In this document: piece after piece, positions 28,799 to 39,172 of the stretch | Layout of the letters: the number at the start of each line of letters is the position of its first letter | Position numbering within the stretch: the stretch's first letter is position 1 | From: Oceanisphaera avium | Lineage (GTDB): Bacteria; Pseudomonadota; Gammaproteobacteria; Enterobacterales; Aeromonadaceae | Direction: 5' to 3' | Assembly (NCBI RefSeq): GCF_002157875.1 | Contig: NZ_CP021376.1 | Span: forward strand, 496,001-560,000 | DNA: 64,000 bases | The notes under the pieces: model-generated | The model's database searches: none | The model's input: the letters and a program-made list of their open reading frames with translations, nothing else | Told to the model about the DNA's origin: nothing | Translations under genes and position numbers: made by a program

Positions 28799-28824
28799 GC
28801 ACAGCCTGCTTAACAGACTGTGCT
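28799..28824 (-). terminator. Terminator of the sigma/anti-sigma unit
   Basis: AGCACAG and CTGTGCT pair across a 12-base loop, followed by TTTTA on the minus strand, 30 bases after the anti-sigma stop. Confidence 0.7.
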
Positions 28825-28853
28825 AGAAGTGAAATATAAGTTAAGTAAGAAGC

Positions 28854-29579
28854 TTAAATAGCGTGCTTAAGCGAGGCTTGAATTTTGGCGGCCATAAGTT
28901 CGATATTTTCATCTTTTTCGCTGATCACCACTAAGTGATTTAAGTCCATGGGGATCACTTCACCGTGATAATGCTCGTCAGAAAAACGCTGTACACCTTC
29001 CAGTGTTCGCTTAGGCGGGACCACAAATACATGAACCCGTTGCTGCTCACCTTGAATAACTAAATGCGCGGCCGGGCCATTATCAAATAAGCAATGGTTG
29101 GCATAATAAACGTGGCCTACGTCAGTTAAGCTTTGTAGTTGAGTACCATAAGGTTGCAGCTTAGCGTTCACACTCGCTAAGGTGACCTGCTCATCTATGC
29201 GCTGGGTCAGTGCTGACTCGGCATACACATGCGCCATTGCCGTTTGTCCCATGGAGCTAAAAGGCGCAGAAGAAGTCTCATTAAAACTAACAAAGCGCGT
29301 TGAAAACCCTAACACAAAGGTCAGTGAAGCCGCTATTGCCAAATGGCGCCATGTTAAGCGGGGTGGTGCTGGCGTAACCGAGCCTTTTGGTATGGCTAAT
29401 AAGCGGTCTAATAGCTGGGCGGGCACGGGCTCTTGCAAGGCATTAGTCAGCTGGAAGTCCAATGCTTGTAGCTCAATTAACAGTGCCTGATTTTTAGGTA
29501 AGCGTGCAGCTTTTATAAAATCGGTGCTGTTATCATAAGGATTAGCATAAGCGCGGCGCCTAAACTCTAATTCATCCAT
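28854..29579 (-). CDS. DUF3379-type putative anti-sigma factor
   Basis: This 241-residue single-pass membrane protein has a cytoplasmic N-terminus of about 90 residues (MDELEFRRRAYANPYDN), one membrane helix near 84-100 (LAIAASLTFVLGFSTRFV) and a periplasmic domain of about 140 residues (VYYANHCLFDNGPAAHLVIQGEQQ). It matches my memory of DUF3379, found paired with ECF sigma factors in marine gammaproteobacteria. No His-x3-Cys-x2-Cys zinc anti-sigma motif is seen. Its start overlaps the end of the sigma gene by 8 bases, so the two are translationally coupled. The signal it senses is unknown. Confidence 0.8.
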   Translation of the reverse strand: MDELEFRRRAYANPYDNSTDFIKAARLPKNQALLIELQALDFQLTNALQEPVPAQLLDRLLAIPKGSVTPAPPRLTWRHLAIAASLTFVLGFSTRFVSFNETSSAPFSSMGQTAMAHVYAESALTQRIDEQVTLASVNAKLQPYGTQLQSLTDVGHVYYANHCLFDNGPAAHLVIQGEQQRVHVFVVPPKRTLEGVQRFSDEHYHGEVIPMDLNHLVVISEKDENIELMAAKIQASLKHAI

Positions 29580-30144
29580 GGTTATGGCCTCGGGCTTGAA
29601 GATCTTTTTCTAGTGCATCTTTCAATTTGTTACGCGCACGAAAGAGGCGAGTCATTACGGTGTTTTTATTCAAATTCAGTATCTCGGCAATTTCTTCACC
29701 ACTAAAGCCTCCCAACACTTGCAGCAGTAATGGCTCACGATATTCTTCGGCTAGCTCGCTAATATGGCGGCGTAACCATTCATTTTCCATTCCTTGCTCT
29801 AAACTTAACGCGTGTTGATCAGGCACCGCAACCGTGTCTAGGTCTACTAAATCAAATTGTTTACGCTCAAAGCGCCGCGCATTCTCACGACGCAAGATAG
29901 TAATCAACCAGGCTTTAGCGGCATTATCGTCCTTAAGGCTGTCTAACGACTTCCAAGCACGCAAAAACGTCTCTTGAACTAAGTCTTCAGCTACTTGGCG
30001 ATCGCGACACAGCCAATATGCATAGCGAAATAAATCGCCATGCACGGCATACACCAACGCATGATATCGCTGCTGTTTTAACGCCATATCACTAGAGACC
30101 GAGTCAGCCTCTGGTTGCTTTCGCCCAAATAAAGAAATCATCAT
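29572..30144 (-). CDS. ECF sigma factor (RpoE-like)
   Basis: This extracytoplasmic-function sigma factor has 190 residues. Region 2 reads LFRYAYWLCRDRQVAEDLVQETFLRAWK, then DNAAKAWLITILRRENARRF. Region 4 reads LAEEYREPLLLQVLGGFSGEEIAEIL, NLNKNTVMTRLFRARNKLKDAL, a clean helix-turn-helix. The ORF starts with two ATGs; the second (30141) is better spaced from GGTGA. It forms an operon with the downstream membrane anti-sigma gene. A TATAAT hexamer lies about 41 bases upstream. Regulon and trigger are unknown. Confidence 0.9.
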   Translation of the reverse strand: MMISLFGRKQPEADSVSSDMALKQQRYHALVYAVHGDLFRYAYWLCRDRQVAEDLVQETFLRAWKSLDSLKDDNAAKAWLITILRRENARRFERKQFDLVDLDTVAVPDQHALSLEQGMENEWLRRHISELAEEYREPLLLQVLGGFSGEEIAEILNLNKNTVMTRLFRARNKLKDALEKDLQARGHNHG

Positions 30145-30184
30145 TCACCGTTAACATAGGTTGGCTGGGTCGAGTTTACGCCCA

Positions 30185-30190
30185 ATTATA
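30185..30190 (-). promoter_or_regulatory. -10 element for the ECF sigma gene
   Basis: A perfect TATAAT on the minus strand (ATTATA on plus), with only a weak -35 (ACTTTT-like) at about 17 bases. Confidence 0.45.
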
Positions 30191-30333
30191 GTCCCGTGCG
30201 AGTATACAAAAGTGAGGAGGGCGCGTGTTGTTAATAACTGCAGCCCACTTAACAACTAAGACAGTGTGCTTATAACTCAGGGCGGCACCGAGTGCTAAAT
30301 AGTGTTGTCTGAGTATTTTCTTTGTTAGCATGC

Positions 30334-30350
30334 TTGAGGTCAGACCTGTT
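30334..30350 (+). promoter_or_regulatory. FadR-like operator before fadIJ
   Basis: TTGAGGTC-A-GACCTGTT carries the perfect inner palindrome AGGTC-A-GACCT and matches most fixed positions of the E. coli FadR consensus (GGTCNGACC core). It lies 79-95 bases before the fadI ATG. fadR itself is not in the window. Confidence 0.6.
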
Positions 30351-30428
30351 AGCTGGCACCTTCATGTTGAGAAAGTTTATGCTTATAACAGGTTAATTTT
30401 ATTCTTTATGCTCATACAAGGAGCCTGC

Positions 30429-31742
30429 ATGATGGCGACAACCCCTTTAACGACACCCCTTGGTGATCGCATTGCGATTGTGTCGGGATTAAGAACGCCC
30501 TTTGCTCGTCAATCCACCGCCTTTCGCGGTATTCCTGCGCTTGAGCTGGGTACCATGGTGGTGAATGAGCTACTGGCTCGCACGCCCATCGAGACAAGCC
30601 AAGTGCAGCAGCTAGTCTTTGGCCAAGTGGTGCAAATGCCCAGTGCGCCTAACATTGCCCGCGAAATTGTCTTAGCCAGTAGCTTACCCGTTACTACCGA
30701 TGCTTACAGTGTCACGCGCGCCTGTGCCACCAGTTTTCAAGCGGTCTCAAATTTAGCTGAATCTATGTTAAGCGGCCAATTAGAAGTGGGTATTGCCGGT
30801 GGGGCAGACTCGTCGTCGGTATTGCCGATAGAGGTTTCAGACAGTTTGGCAGAAGCCTTATTAGACTTAAGCAAAGCCAAAAGCTTAAGCGCTAAATTTG
30901 CCATCGTCCGCCGTCTTAAATTAGCCGACTTAGCCCCAGTACCGCCAGCGGTAGCCGAATACTCAACTGGGCTAACCATGGGCCAAACTGCCGAGCAAAT
31001 GGCTAAAAGCCATCATATTAGTCGCCAAGCACAAGATGAATTTGCGCTGCGCTCTCATCAGCTCGCCAGTCAAGCGTGGCAAGAGGGCAGGCTTGATGAG
31101 CAAGTGATGACCGCCTATGTGCCGCCTTTTAAAGCGGCGTTTGAGCAAGATAATAATATTCGACCCGACTCTAAACTTGCCGATTACACCAAGCTGAAAC
31201 CGGCCTTCGATCGCCGCCATGGCACCGTCACTGCGGCCACCAGTACGCCGCTGACCGATGGTGCGGCGGCGATATTAATGATGACCGAAAGCAAAGCTAA
31301 AGCCTTAGGCCTAAAACCATTAGGTTATATACGCAGTTATGCTTATGCCGCATTAAGCGTAGAGCAGGATATGCTGCTAGGGCCGTCTTATGCCACGCCG
31401 CTAGCCCTTGATAAAGCTGGCTGCACACTGGCAGACATGGACCTAATTGATATGCATGAGGCTTTTGCCGCTCAAACTTTGGCTAACTTACAGATGTTTG
31501 AAAGTGTTGAGTTTGCCAAGCGCCATTTACAGCGCAATCAGGCCATTGGCGTCGTGGATATGGCTAAATTTAATGTCTTGGGCGGATCCCTAGCGTATGG
31601 TCATCCCTTTGCCGCTACCGGAGCGCGCATGATCACCCAAACCCTAACTGAGCTTAATCGCCGCGGTGGCGGTTTAGCGTTAACTACCGCTTGTGCCGCC
31701 GGTGGCTTAGGCGTAGCCATGGTATTGGAGAGCGCACAATGA
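30429..31742 (+). CDS. fadI: 3-ketoacyl-CoA thiolase FadI
   Basis: It cleaves 3-ketoacyl-CoA with CoA to give acetyl-CoA, the last step of beta-oxidation, in complex with FadJ. There are 437 residues from [15 protein letters not shown] at 30429 (E. coli FadI 436), chosen because AAGGAG lies at the right distance; the frame extends upstream to 30330 without similarity. The thiolase active-site cysteine is in [13 protein letters not shown], and the catalytic His and Cys are in [17 protein letters not shown] and [10 protein letters not shown] near the end. ATGA overlap with fadJ shows translational coupling. A FadR-like site precedes it. Confidence 0.95.
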   Translation: MMATTPLTTPLGDRIAIVSGLRTPFARQSTAFRGIPALELGTMVVNELLARTPIETSQVQQLVFGQVVQMPSAPNIAREIVLASSLPVTTDAYSVTRACATSFQAVSNLAESMLSGQLEVGIAGGADSSSVLPIEVSDSLAEALLDLSKAKSLSAKFAIVRRLKLADLAPVPPAVAEYSTGLTMGQTAEQMAKSHHISRQAQDEFALRSHQLASQAWQEGRLDEQVMTAYVPPFKAAFEQDNNIRPDSKLADYTKLKPAFDRRHGTVTAATSTPLTDGAAAILMMTESKAKALGLKPLGYIRSYAYAALSVEQDMLLGPSYATPLALDKAGCTLADMDLIDMHEAFAAQTLANLQMFESVEFAKRHLQRNQAIGVVDMAKFNVLGGSLAYGHPFAATGARMITQTLTELNRRGGGLALTTACAAGGLGVAMVLESAQ

Positions 31743-33922
31743 ACCAAATAATCGATTCTCACACCGAATCACCTACCCCCCTTAACACCGCCTCTGCGTT
31801 TACTCTGCAAGTACAAGAGGGCATTGGCGTTATCACCATGGATGTACCCGGCGAGCGCATGAACACCCTGCGTGAAAGTTTTGTAGCTGAAATCCAACTT
31901 TTATTACAAGACATTGCCGCCAATAACACCATCACAGGCTTAGTATTATGCTCCGGCAAGCCCGACTCTTTTATTGCCGGTGCCGATGTTAATATGTTGG
32001 CCGCATGCAGCACGCTCGAGCAAGCTCAAGCGTTATCAAAAGCCGGACAAACCGTCTTTAACGAGCTGGCAGCACTGAATATTCCGTTAATAGCGGCGAT
32101 TCACGGTGCTTGCTTAGGCGGCGGCCTTGAGCTGGTACTGGCGTGTCATGGGCGGGTGTGCAGTGATCATGAAAAAACCCGCTTAGGACTACCAGAGGTG
32201 CAATTAGGTTTGATCCCAGGTTCGGGCGGCACCCAACGCTTACCTCGGTTAGTCGGTTTACCTACCGCGTTGGATATGATGTTAACTGGCAAGCAGCTGC
32301 GCCCTAAGCAAGCGCGAAAATGTGGCTTAGTCGATGAGGTAGTGCCTCATAGCATCTTGCTTGATACCGCCATTGCTATGGCGCGCGAGCTAGCTGCCAA
32401 CATTCAATCAAACACGGCTAAATCAAAAACGAGCGTTAGCCAATGGGCACTGCAAGGCAACCCAGTGGGGCGCAAGTTAGTGTTTGAGCAAGCCACCAGT
32501 AAGGTAAAAGCCAAAACTGGCCGCCATTATCCTGCCCCTTATAAACTCTTAGAAGTCGTTAAAGTAGGCCTAGAGCAGGGCATTAGCCAAGGCTTGGCCG
32601 CCGAAGCCCAAGCCTTTGGCGAGCTGGTCATGACTGATGAATCAGCCGCACTGCGCCATTTATTTTTTGCCACTACCGAGATGAAAAAAGAAACCCAGTG
32701 GCAGGGCGCCGATGCCCAACATTTATCTCATATTGGCGTACTAGGGGGGGGCTTAATGGGTGGCGGCATTGCGTTTGTAACCGCTACCAAAGCCCAGTTG
32801 CCCGTTCGCATTAAAGATGTGGCTCATCATGGCATTAATCAGGCCATGAAAAGTGCCCACAGCTTATTGGCTGAAAAAGTGCGAAAAAAGCACCTTACTG
32901 CCCCTCAAATGCACCAGCAACTAGGGCGCATTACCGGCACCCTTGATTATCGTGGCTTCGAGCGTGTAGACATGGTGGTAGAGGCGGTGTTTGAAGACCT
33001 AGATATTAAGCACCAAATGGTGGCTGAGGTAGAAGCCCATTGTCCCACTCATACTATTTTTGCCACTAATACTTCTTCATTACCGATTGAGCAAATCGCA
33101 CAAGGTGCCCAGCGCCCAGCACACATACTGGGCCTGCACTATTTTAGTCCAGTAGATAAAATGCCACTGGCAGAAATTATCCCCCATACCGGCACCTGTG
33201 CTACTGCCATCGCTACTGCACTCAAGCTCGCCCGAGCTCAAGGAAAAACACCGATTGTAGTTAAAGATAAGGCAGGCTTTTATGTTAATCGCATCTTAGC
33301 GCCCTATCTTAATGAAGCGGCTCGCTTATTATTAAGCGGCGAACCCATAGATGCGATTGACCGCGCCCTTAAAAACTATGGTTTTCCGGTAGGCCCAATG
33401 ACATTACTGGATGAAGTGGGCATCGATGTGGCCGCTAAAATCGCTCCGGTATTAGCTCAAGAGTTAGGGGAGCGCTTTATCGCGCCTGATGCCTTTAATA
33501 AGCTGCTAGAAGATAATCGTAAGGGTAAGAAAAATGGCCGCGGATTTTATCGCTATGAAGCAAACAAGCGCCCCAAGAAACATAGAACCGTCGATGAAAG
33601 CGTCTATAAGCTGCTGCAGGTTAAGCCACTGAGTCAATTACCTGATCAAGAGCTGGCCGAGCGTTGTGTCTTATTAATGCTTAATGAAGCCGCCTTGGCG
33701 CTAGAAGAGGGCATAGTCGCTTCGGCACGCGATGGCGACATAGGGGCTATCTTTGGCATTGGCTTTCCGCCTTTTACCGGTGGCCCTTTCTTTTATATGC
33801 ACCAAATCGGCATTCAAACCGTGATCGACAAGATGCAAGAATACGTGCACAAGTATGGCGCGCGTTTTACGCCTTGTGAACCCTTGCTGCGTATGGCAGC
33901 TGCAGGAAAAAGTTATTATTAA
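31739..33922 (+). CDS. fadJ: Fatty acid oxidation complex subunit alpha FadJ
   Basis: This bifunctional enoyl-CoA hydratase and 3-hydroxyacyl-CoA dehydrogenase has 727 residues from ATG 31739, overlapping the fadI stop by ATGA. The N-terminal crotonase domain (about 15-205) has [10 protein letters not shown] (oxyanion hole), [15 protein letters not shown] and [20 protein letters not shown] with two catalytic glutamates. The central NAD domain begins [14 protein letters not shown] (about 335), with the catalytic histidine in [14 protein letters not shown]. It ends in the two 3HCDH C-terminal domains. FadIJ is the arrangement used in E. coli under anaerobic conditions. Confidence 0.96.
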   Translation: MNQIIDSHTESPTPLNTASAFTLQVQEGIGVITMDVPGERMNTLRESFVAEIQLLLQDIAANNTITGLVLCSGKPDSFIAGADVNMLAACSTLEQAQALSKAGQTVFNELAALNIPLIAAIHGACLGGGLELVLACHGRVCSDHEKTRLGLPEVQLGLIPGSGGTQRLPRLVGLPTALDMMLTGKQLRPKQARKCGLVDEVVPHSILLDTAIAMARELAANIQSNTAKSKTSVSQWALQGNPVGRKLVFEQATSKVKAKTGRHYPAPYKLLEVVKVGLEQGISQGLAAEAQAFGELVMTDESAALRHLFFATTEMKKETQWQGADAQHLSHIGVLGGGLMGGGIAFVTATKAQLPVRIKDVAHHGINQAMKSAHSLLAEKVRKKHLTAPQMHQQLGRITGTLDYRGFERVDMVVEAVFEDLDIKHQMVAEVEAHCPTHTIFATNTSSLPIEQIAQGAQRPAHILGLHYFSPVDKMPLAEIIPHTGTCATAIATALKLARAQGKTPIVVKDKAGFYVNRILAPYLNEAARLLLSGEPIDAIDRALKNYGFPVGPMTLLDEVGIDVAAKIAPVLAQELGERFIAPDAFNKLLEDNRKGKKNGRGFYRYEANKRPKKHRTVDESVYKLLQVKPLSQLPDQELAERCVLLMLNEAALALEEGIVASARDGDIGAIFGIGFPPFTGGPFFYMHQIGIQTVIDKMQEYVHKYGARFTPCEPLLRMAAAGKSYY

Positions 33923-33964
33923 CTGCGCAGTGCCCAGTAAGCACGACATTATTAAACTTTGTTC

Positions 33965-33989
33965 ATACCGGGCTCGTCCCGGTATTTTT
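33965..33989 (+). terminator. fadJ terminator of P1-hairpin type
   Basis: ATACCGGG-CTCGT-CCCGGTAT then T5. The stem is the same as the P1 hairpins of the repeat arrays at 42181-43042, with a different loop, so a P1 element seems to be used as a terminator here. Confidence 0.85.
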
Positions 33990-34289
33990 AGCGCATTAAA
34001 CGCAACTCAATTCGTTGTTAAAGACTAACGATCTTTTGCCACGCAATACTCGGAACAACACGAAAAAATTAAGTTGGGATAAGTAAGAGCCATCGTCATC
34101 TTGGCGAAAGTCAGGATCTAGGTTTTGTTACGTGCCAAGCGTCTAATGGATTTACTAATCCTCAATCCTCAATCCTCAATCCCCAATCCCTTGCAATGCA
34201 CCGCCATTGAATTTTCATCTTAGCTCTTGAAAAACGGCTCACTACCCCCATCTTTTAGCTATTAGTCAAACAAGCAAAGGAACATCAAG
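33990..34289. repeat. P2 hairpin copy and 7-bp tandem repeat before htpG
   Basis: 34099-34118 is one P2 hairpin (ATCTTGGC-GAAA-GTCAGGAT). 34160-34190 is a heptamer tandem, three CCTCAAT then one CCCCAAT. The same kind of heptamer is found at 48038-48068. The htpG promoter must lie within this stretch; no sigma-32 type -35/-10 pair is clear to me. Confidence 0.75.
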
Positions 34290-36206
34290 ATGTCAGATGC
34301 TGTGCAAACCGAAACCCATGGTTTTCAAACTGAAGTAAAACAACTGCTTAACCTAATGGCTCACAGCCTGTATTCCAATAAAGAAGTTTTCTTGCGCGAA
34401 TTGGTCTCTAACGCTGCCGATGCCGCGGATAAGTTGCGCTTTAAAGCCCTTTCTCAAGGCGACTTGTATGAAAACGACGGTGACTTACGCGTTCGTTTAA
34501 TTCTTGATCAAGACAAGAAAACGCTGACCATTTCTGATAATGGTATCGGTATGAGCCGCGAGGAGATCATCGATCACCTCGGCACCATCGCAAAATCCGG
34601 TACCAAGGCCTTCTTCGGTCAGTTGTCTGGCGATCAAGCGAAAGACTCACAGTTAATCGGTCAGTTTGGTGTGGGTTTTTATTCAGCTTTTATCGTGGCC
34701 GACAAAGTAACCGTACTGAGCCGTGCCGCCGGCCAACCGGCAGATCAAGGTGTGCAGTGGGAGTCTGATGGTGATGGTAGCTTTACCGTTACCGATATTA
34801 ATAAGCCAAGCCGTGGCACCGACGTTATTTTGCACCTGCGGGACAGTGAGCAAGAGTTCTTAGATGACTGGCGCTTGCGCAGCATTATTGGGAAATATTC
34901 TGATCACATCAGTGTGGCCGTTGAAATGTGGAAAGACGGTGAGCCTGAGCAAACCGATGAAGAGGGTAAAGTTACAGCCGCTGCTACGGAAGGTGAGTGG
35001 GAGCAAGTTAACAAAGCCACCGCGCTGTGGACACGCTCTAAAAACGACATTAGTGATGAAGAATACCAAGAGTTTTATAAGCATATTTCTCATGACTGGC
35101 AAGATGCGCTGGACTGGAGCCATAACAAGGTTGAAGGTAATCAAGAATATACCAGCCTATTGTATGTGCCGGCCAAAGCGCCATTTGACTTATATAACCG
35201 CGAACAAAGCCATGGCTTGAAGTTGTATGTGCAGCGCGTCTTCATTATGGATGATGCCGAGCAGTTTATGCCAACATACCTACGGTTTGTAAAAGGCGTG
35301 CTCGACACTAACGACTTGCCGCTCAACGTGTCTCGTGAAATCTTACAAGACAATAAAGTGACCGCCCAGTTGCGCAAAGCGTGCAGCAAGCGGGTGTTGT
35401 CTTTGTTAGAAAAAATGGCCAAAAACGAGCCCGAAAAGTATCAAGGTTTTTGGACCGAATTTGGTAATGTACTTAAAGAAGGCCCCGCTGAGGATTACAG
35501 CAACCGCGAACAAATTGCCGGTTTACTGCGCTTTGCTAGCAGCAATAATGACTCAGATGCGCAAACCGTCTCACTGGCTGACTATATAGAGCGCATGCCT
35601 GAGGGCCAAGATAAGATTTACTACATTACCGCCGATAGTTTCGCCGCCGCTAACCATAGCCCGCACCTCGAAATTTTCCGCAAGAAAGGCATCGAAGTAT
35701 TGCTAATGTGGGAGCGGGTTGACGAATGGCTAATGAGCCACCTTAACGAATTCGACGGCAAGCAATTTGTGTCTGTCACTAAAGGTGAGCTGGACTTAGG
35801 CGAGCTAGACGACGAAGAAACTAAAAAAGCCCAAGAAGAAGCCAAAGAAGCTTTGGCACCTTTGCTAGAGCGCGTTAAAACTGCGCTAGGCGATGAAGTC
35901 AAAGAAGTGCGTTTGACTCATCGCTTAACCAGCACGCCCTCTTGTGTGGTCGCTGGTGAGCACGACATGAGCACGCAGATGATCAAGCTGATGCGCTCCG
36001 CCGGCCAAGAAGTGCCAGAGCAAAAGTATATTTTGGAGCTCAACCCTGAGCATACGTTAGTGAAAAAGCTAGAAACCCTTGAAGCCGGTGAGCAATTCAA
36101 CGAGTGGTCGCAACTGCTCCTTGAACAAGCGCAACTGGCCGAGCAGGGCGGTTTAAAAGACCCCGCTGCCTTCGTAGCGCGCGTTAACCGCTTATTGTTG
36201 GACTAA
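34290..36206 (+). CDS. htpG: Chaperone protein HtpG (Hsp90)
   Basis: This cytoplasmic ATP-dependent chaperone has 638 residues (624 in E. coli). The N-terminal ATPase domain (about 1-230) has [28 protein letters not shown] and [15 protein letters not shown]. The middle domain has [20 protein letters not shown], then [20 protein letters not shown], containing the catalytic arginine region, and a C-terminal dimerisation domain follows. AAAGGAAC precedes ATG 34290. It sits between fadJ and adk; htpG-adk-hemH is a known conserved order. It has its own terminator. Confidence 0.97.
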   Translation: MSDAVQTETHGFQTEVKQLLNLMAHSLYSNKEVFLRELVSNAADAADKLRFKALSQGDLYENDGDLRVRLILDQDKKTLTISDNGIGMSREEIIDHLGTIAKSGTKAFFGQLSGDQAKDSQLIGQFGVGFYSAFIVADKVTVLSRAAGQPADQGVQWESDGDGSFTVTDINKPSRGTDVILHLRDSEQEFLDDWRLRSIIGKYSDHISVAVEMWKDGEPEQTDEEGKVTAAATEGEWEQVNKATALWTRSKNDISDEEYQEFYKHISHDWQDALDWSHNKVEGNQEYTSLLYVPAKAPFDLYNREQSHGLKLYVQRVFIMDDAEQFMPTYLRFVKGVLDTNDLPLNVSREILQDNKVTAQLRKACSKRVLSLLEKMAKNEPEKYQGFWTEFGNVLKEGPAEDYSNREQIAGLLRFASSNNDSDAQTVSLADYIERMPEGQDKIYYITADSFAAANHSPHLEIFRKKGIEVLLMWERVDEWLMSHLNEFDGKQFVSVTKGELDLGELDDEETKKAQEEAKEALAPLLERVKTALGDEVKEVRLTHRLTSTPSCVVAGEHDMSTQMIKLMRSAGQEVPEQKYILELNPEHTLVKKLETLEAGEQFNEWSQLLLEQAQLAEQGGLKDPAAFVARVNRLLLD

Positions 36207-36238
36207 AGCGCTAACATAAAACTCATTAGTAAATAATT

Positions 36239-36263
36239 AAAACCCGGCCCTGGCCGGGTTTTT
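36239..36263 (+). terminator. htpG terminator
   Basis: AACCCGGCC-CT-GGCCGGGTT then Ts. Confidence 0.92.
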
Positions 36264-36466
36264 GTTTATGCAAAGAAAAGAGAGGCACAAGGGTGACGAA
36301 TAAAACACATCGTTACATAATAAGCGCACCCTCTTGGCATGTTACGCGTCACTCGCCGCTATTTTAGCTCTTCACCCTAAACAATAAGTCTAAGTTAACC
36401 GCGCTGTTACTTGTCCCGTGGTCGGTGTCGTGACACAATCGAGCACTTAATTTTTAAATTAACTAA

Positions 36467-37129
<663 letters not shown>

Positions 37130-37139
37130 GCATGAGCTA

Positions 37140-37168
37140 AGCCGAGTACGCTCGTACTCGGCTTTTTT
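37140..37168 (+). terminator. adk terminator
   Basis: GCCGAGTACG-CT-CGTACTCGGC with T6. Confidence 0.92.
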
Positions 37169-37236
37169 ATAGGTACATCTAAAGGCCTATTTAATGGCAT
37201 CAACGTGCGCTTCTTGTCTCACATACATTTAAAATA

Positions 37237-38217
37237 ATGGGTAATAACGTGAAAACAGGTGTGTTACTGGTTAACTTAGGCACTCCCACCGCCCCTACGG
37301 CGAAAGCCGTCCGTGCTTTTCTTGGGCAATTTTTACACGATTATCGCGTTGTCGATTTAACACGTATGCTGTGGTGCCCCATTTTACACGGCATTATTTT
37401 ACCGTTTCGCTCTCCTAAGGTCGCTAAGCTCTATGCCTCGGTGTGGATGGAAGAAGGCTCGCCGCTCATGGTGATTAGTCGTCGCCAGCAAGCAGCACTC
37501 GGCCAAATGCTGCAAGAAGCAGGCATTGATATGCCAGTGGCATTAGGGATGAGCTACGGTGAGCCCTCTATTAATACCGCGTGGCAAGAGCTAAAAGCCG
37601 CGGGCGTAGATAGAGTGATTATTTTACCGCTCTATCCCCAGTACTCTGTTAGCACCACGGCCTCGGTGTTTGATAGCTGGGCCAGAATTATGAAAAAAGA
37701 ACGTCGCTTACCCGCGTTTCGCTTTATTCGTGATTACCATGATAATCATGGCTATATTAAAGCACTGGCAGAGTCGGTACGCGCTAGTTGGCAAGAGCAC
37801 GGTCAAAGCGACTTATTACTCTTGTCGTATCACGGTATTCCTAAGCGCTTTGAAGACCAAGGTGACCCCTATGGTCAACAATGCCACCGTACCTCGGAAT
37901 TGCTAGCTGCTGAATTAGGCTTAGCGCCTCATCAATGGCGCACCACCTTTCAGTCGCGCTTTGGCCGAGAAGAGTGGTTACAGCCTTATACTGATAAAAC
38001 CATGGAGAGCTTGCCCGCTGAGGGTATTAAACGCATCAGCGTAGTGTGCCCGGCTTTTTCTGCGGACTGCTTAGAAACGCTGGAAGAAATATCCAGTGAA
38101 AACAAAGAGTACTTTATGAAAGCCGGTGGCGAGCAGTATGTGTATATCCCTGCTCTTAATGATAACCAAGCGCATATTCGTATGATGATGGATCTGGTAT
38201 GTCGAGAAATCGCCTAG
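37237..38217 (+). CDS. hemH: Ferrochelatase
   Basis: It inserts Fe2+ into protoporphyrin IX to give heme. The 326 residues contain [14 protein letters not shown] at the start, [22 protein letters not shown], the catalytic histidine H199 in [12 protein letters not shown], and [15 protein letters not shown] with the conserved glutamate. The start at 37237 gives [11 protein letters not shown] 37249 is an alternative. Neither has a strong ribosome site. It follows adk as in many relatives. Confidence 0.96.
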   Translation: MGNNVKTGVLLVNLGTPTAPTAKAVRAFLGQFLHDYRVVDLTRMLWCPILHGIILPFRSPKVAKLYASVWMEEGSPLMVISRRQQAALGQMLQEAGIDMPVALGMSYGEPSINTAWQELKAAGVDRVIILPLYPQYSVSTTASVFDSWARIMKKERRLPAFRFIRDYHDNHGYIKALAESVRASWQEHGQSDLLLLSYHGIPKRFEDQGDPYGQQCHRTSELLAAELGLAPHQWRTTFQSRFGREEWLQPYTDKTMESLPAEGIKRISVVCPAFSADCLETLEEISSENKEYFMKAGGEQYVYIPALNDNQAHIRMMMDLVCREIA

Positions 38218-38238
38218 TTTAGTGCTACTTTATCCTTT

Positions 38239-38267
38239 AAAAAACCGAGCCTTGGCTCGGTTTTTTT
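38239..38267. terminator. Bidirectional terminator, hemH/sulA
   Basis: AAAACCGAGCC-TT-GGCTCGGTTTTTTT between two convergent genes. Confidence 0.9.
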
Positions 38268-38299
38268 GTGTAAAGGGCGGTCAAACTTTAGGCATAAAT

Positions 38300-38725
38300 T
38301 TAATGTCTAATATTTTTAAGCACAGACTCAGACTGATAGCTCACTAAGGTACGGGTTCTTTTTGCAGTGGCCTTCCAACATACTACGGCCGCAATGCTGG
38401 GGCTGCGTCTGGCTTTGGCTACTAGCATGGCGCTAGCTTGCTTGGCATCAATAACGCGCGCCGGATTAATGCCCGCTTTAAGTAGCGCGTGGCGAGACAG
38501 CGGCGCAGGCGCATTAGCAATAAAAATCCAACCCTTATTCTGTTGGCTAATTAAGGCAAGGTGCGCTAATAAGCGCGCCTGTTGCTTTGGACTCCAGCGA
38601 TCAATGTATATTTGCGGGCTAGATGCTTCAGCTATTGTCACTACTGAGGGATCGTGCATGATCTGTGGTGTCCCCCAAGCTAAAGGTGTGCAAAGTGCAG
38701 GGCGAGTGTGCAGCATAGTGGCCAT
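38300..38725 (-). CDS. sulA: SulA-like SOS cell-division inhibitor
   Basis: This is likely a DNA-damage-induced inhibitor of FtsZ ring assembly. The 141 residues share the SulA-type pattern: a disordered start, a central QNKGWIFIANAPAPLSRHAL then KAGINPARVIDAKQ (cf. W-x-x-P-x-x-L-S-R, AG-x-P), and SIAAVVCWKATA. Similarity to the E. coli protein is modest, but a perfect LexA box (38753-38768) sits 28 bases upstream of the ATG, strongly supporting an SOS role. A SulA-like recombinase accessory (ImuA group) is the main alternative but is normally longer. It is a single gene. Confidence 0.75.
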   Translation of the reverse strand: MATMLHTRPALCTPLAWGTPQIMHDPSVVTIAEASSPQIYIDRWSPKQQARLLAHLALISQQNKGWIFIANAPAPLSRHALLKAGINPARVIDAKQASAMLVAKARRSPSIAAVVCWKATAKRTRTLVSYQSESVLKNIRH

Positions 38726-38752
38726 AAGCAGTGTAGATCCTGTGGTTAACTA

Positions 38753-38768
38753 CTGTTTATCCATACAG
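38753..38768 (-). promoter_or_regulatory. LexA (SOS) box
   Basis: CTGT-TTATCCAT-ACAG, flanked by TA on both sides (TACTGT...ACAGTA), is a perfect match to the CTGT N8 ACAG consensus. It precedes the sulA-like gene on the minus strand. Confidence 0.88.
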
Positions 38769-38903
38769 TAAAGATCATTAAGTCAGAGATCAAGTAAACA
38801 CTGGTTAAATTTACAGTGTTTATAATGAGCGGGGGATAAAAAGACCCCTAAGCCCCCGCCTGCACTGGCGTTGCTAAAAATAAATAACAAAAGGAAAAAA
38901 GTC

Positions 38904-39107
38904 ATGGATATGAAACAACTGCAAGGCATGGACACTTTTATGGTGTTAAGTATTTTAAATGAAAAGCTGCGCCTAGAATGTGACAGCTTAACCACGCTCA
39001 TTGCTCGCTTTGATCTCGATAGTCAGTGGCTTATTAGCACCATGCACAGTATCGATCATCAATATGACAGTGTGAGTAATCAATTTAAGCCCATTATTAG
39101 CGCTTAA
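38904..39107 (+). CDS. DUF4250 family small protein
   Basis: This 67-residue protein begins MDMKQLQGMDTFMVLSILNE and ends SVSNQFKPIISA. The M-D-x-x-M-L/V-L-S-I-x-N-x-K-L-R start and Y-x-x-x-x-N-Q-F-K end match my memory of DUF4250, of unknown function. ATG 38904 follows AAAAGGA; the frame upstream of it has no support. It is predicted all-helical and cytoplasmic. It lies alone between the SOS box and tpm. Confidence 0.78.
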   Translation: MDMKQLQGMDTFMVLSILNEKLRLECDSLTTLIARFDLDSQWLISTMHSIDHQYDSVSNQFKPIISA

Positions 39108-39172
39108 CTAACATGCATACCATGATGGCTAGTAAGTTACCCGTCGCTACTTAACCTTGAGAGATATTTATT

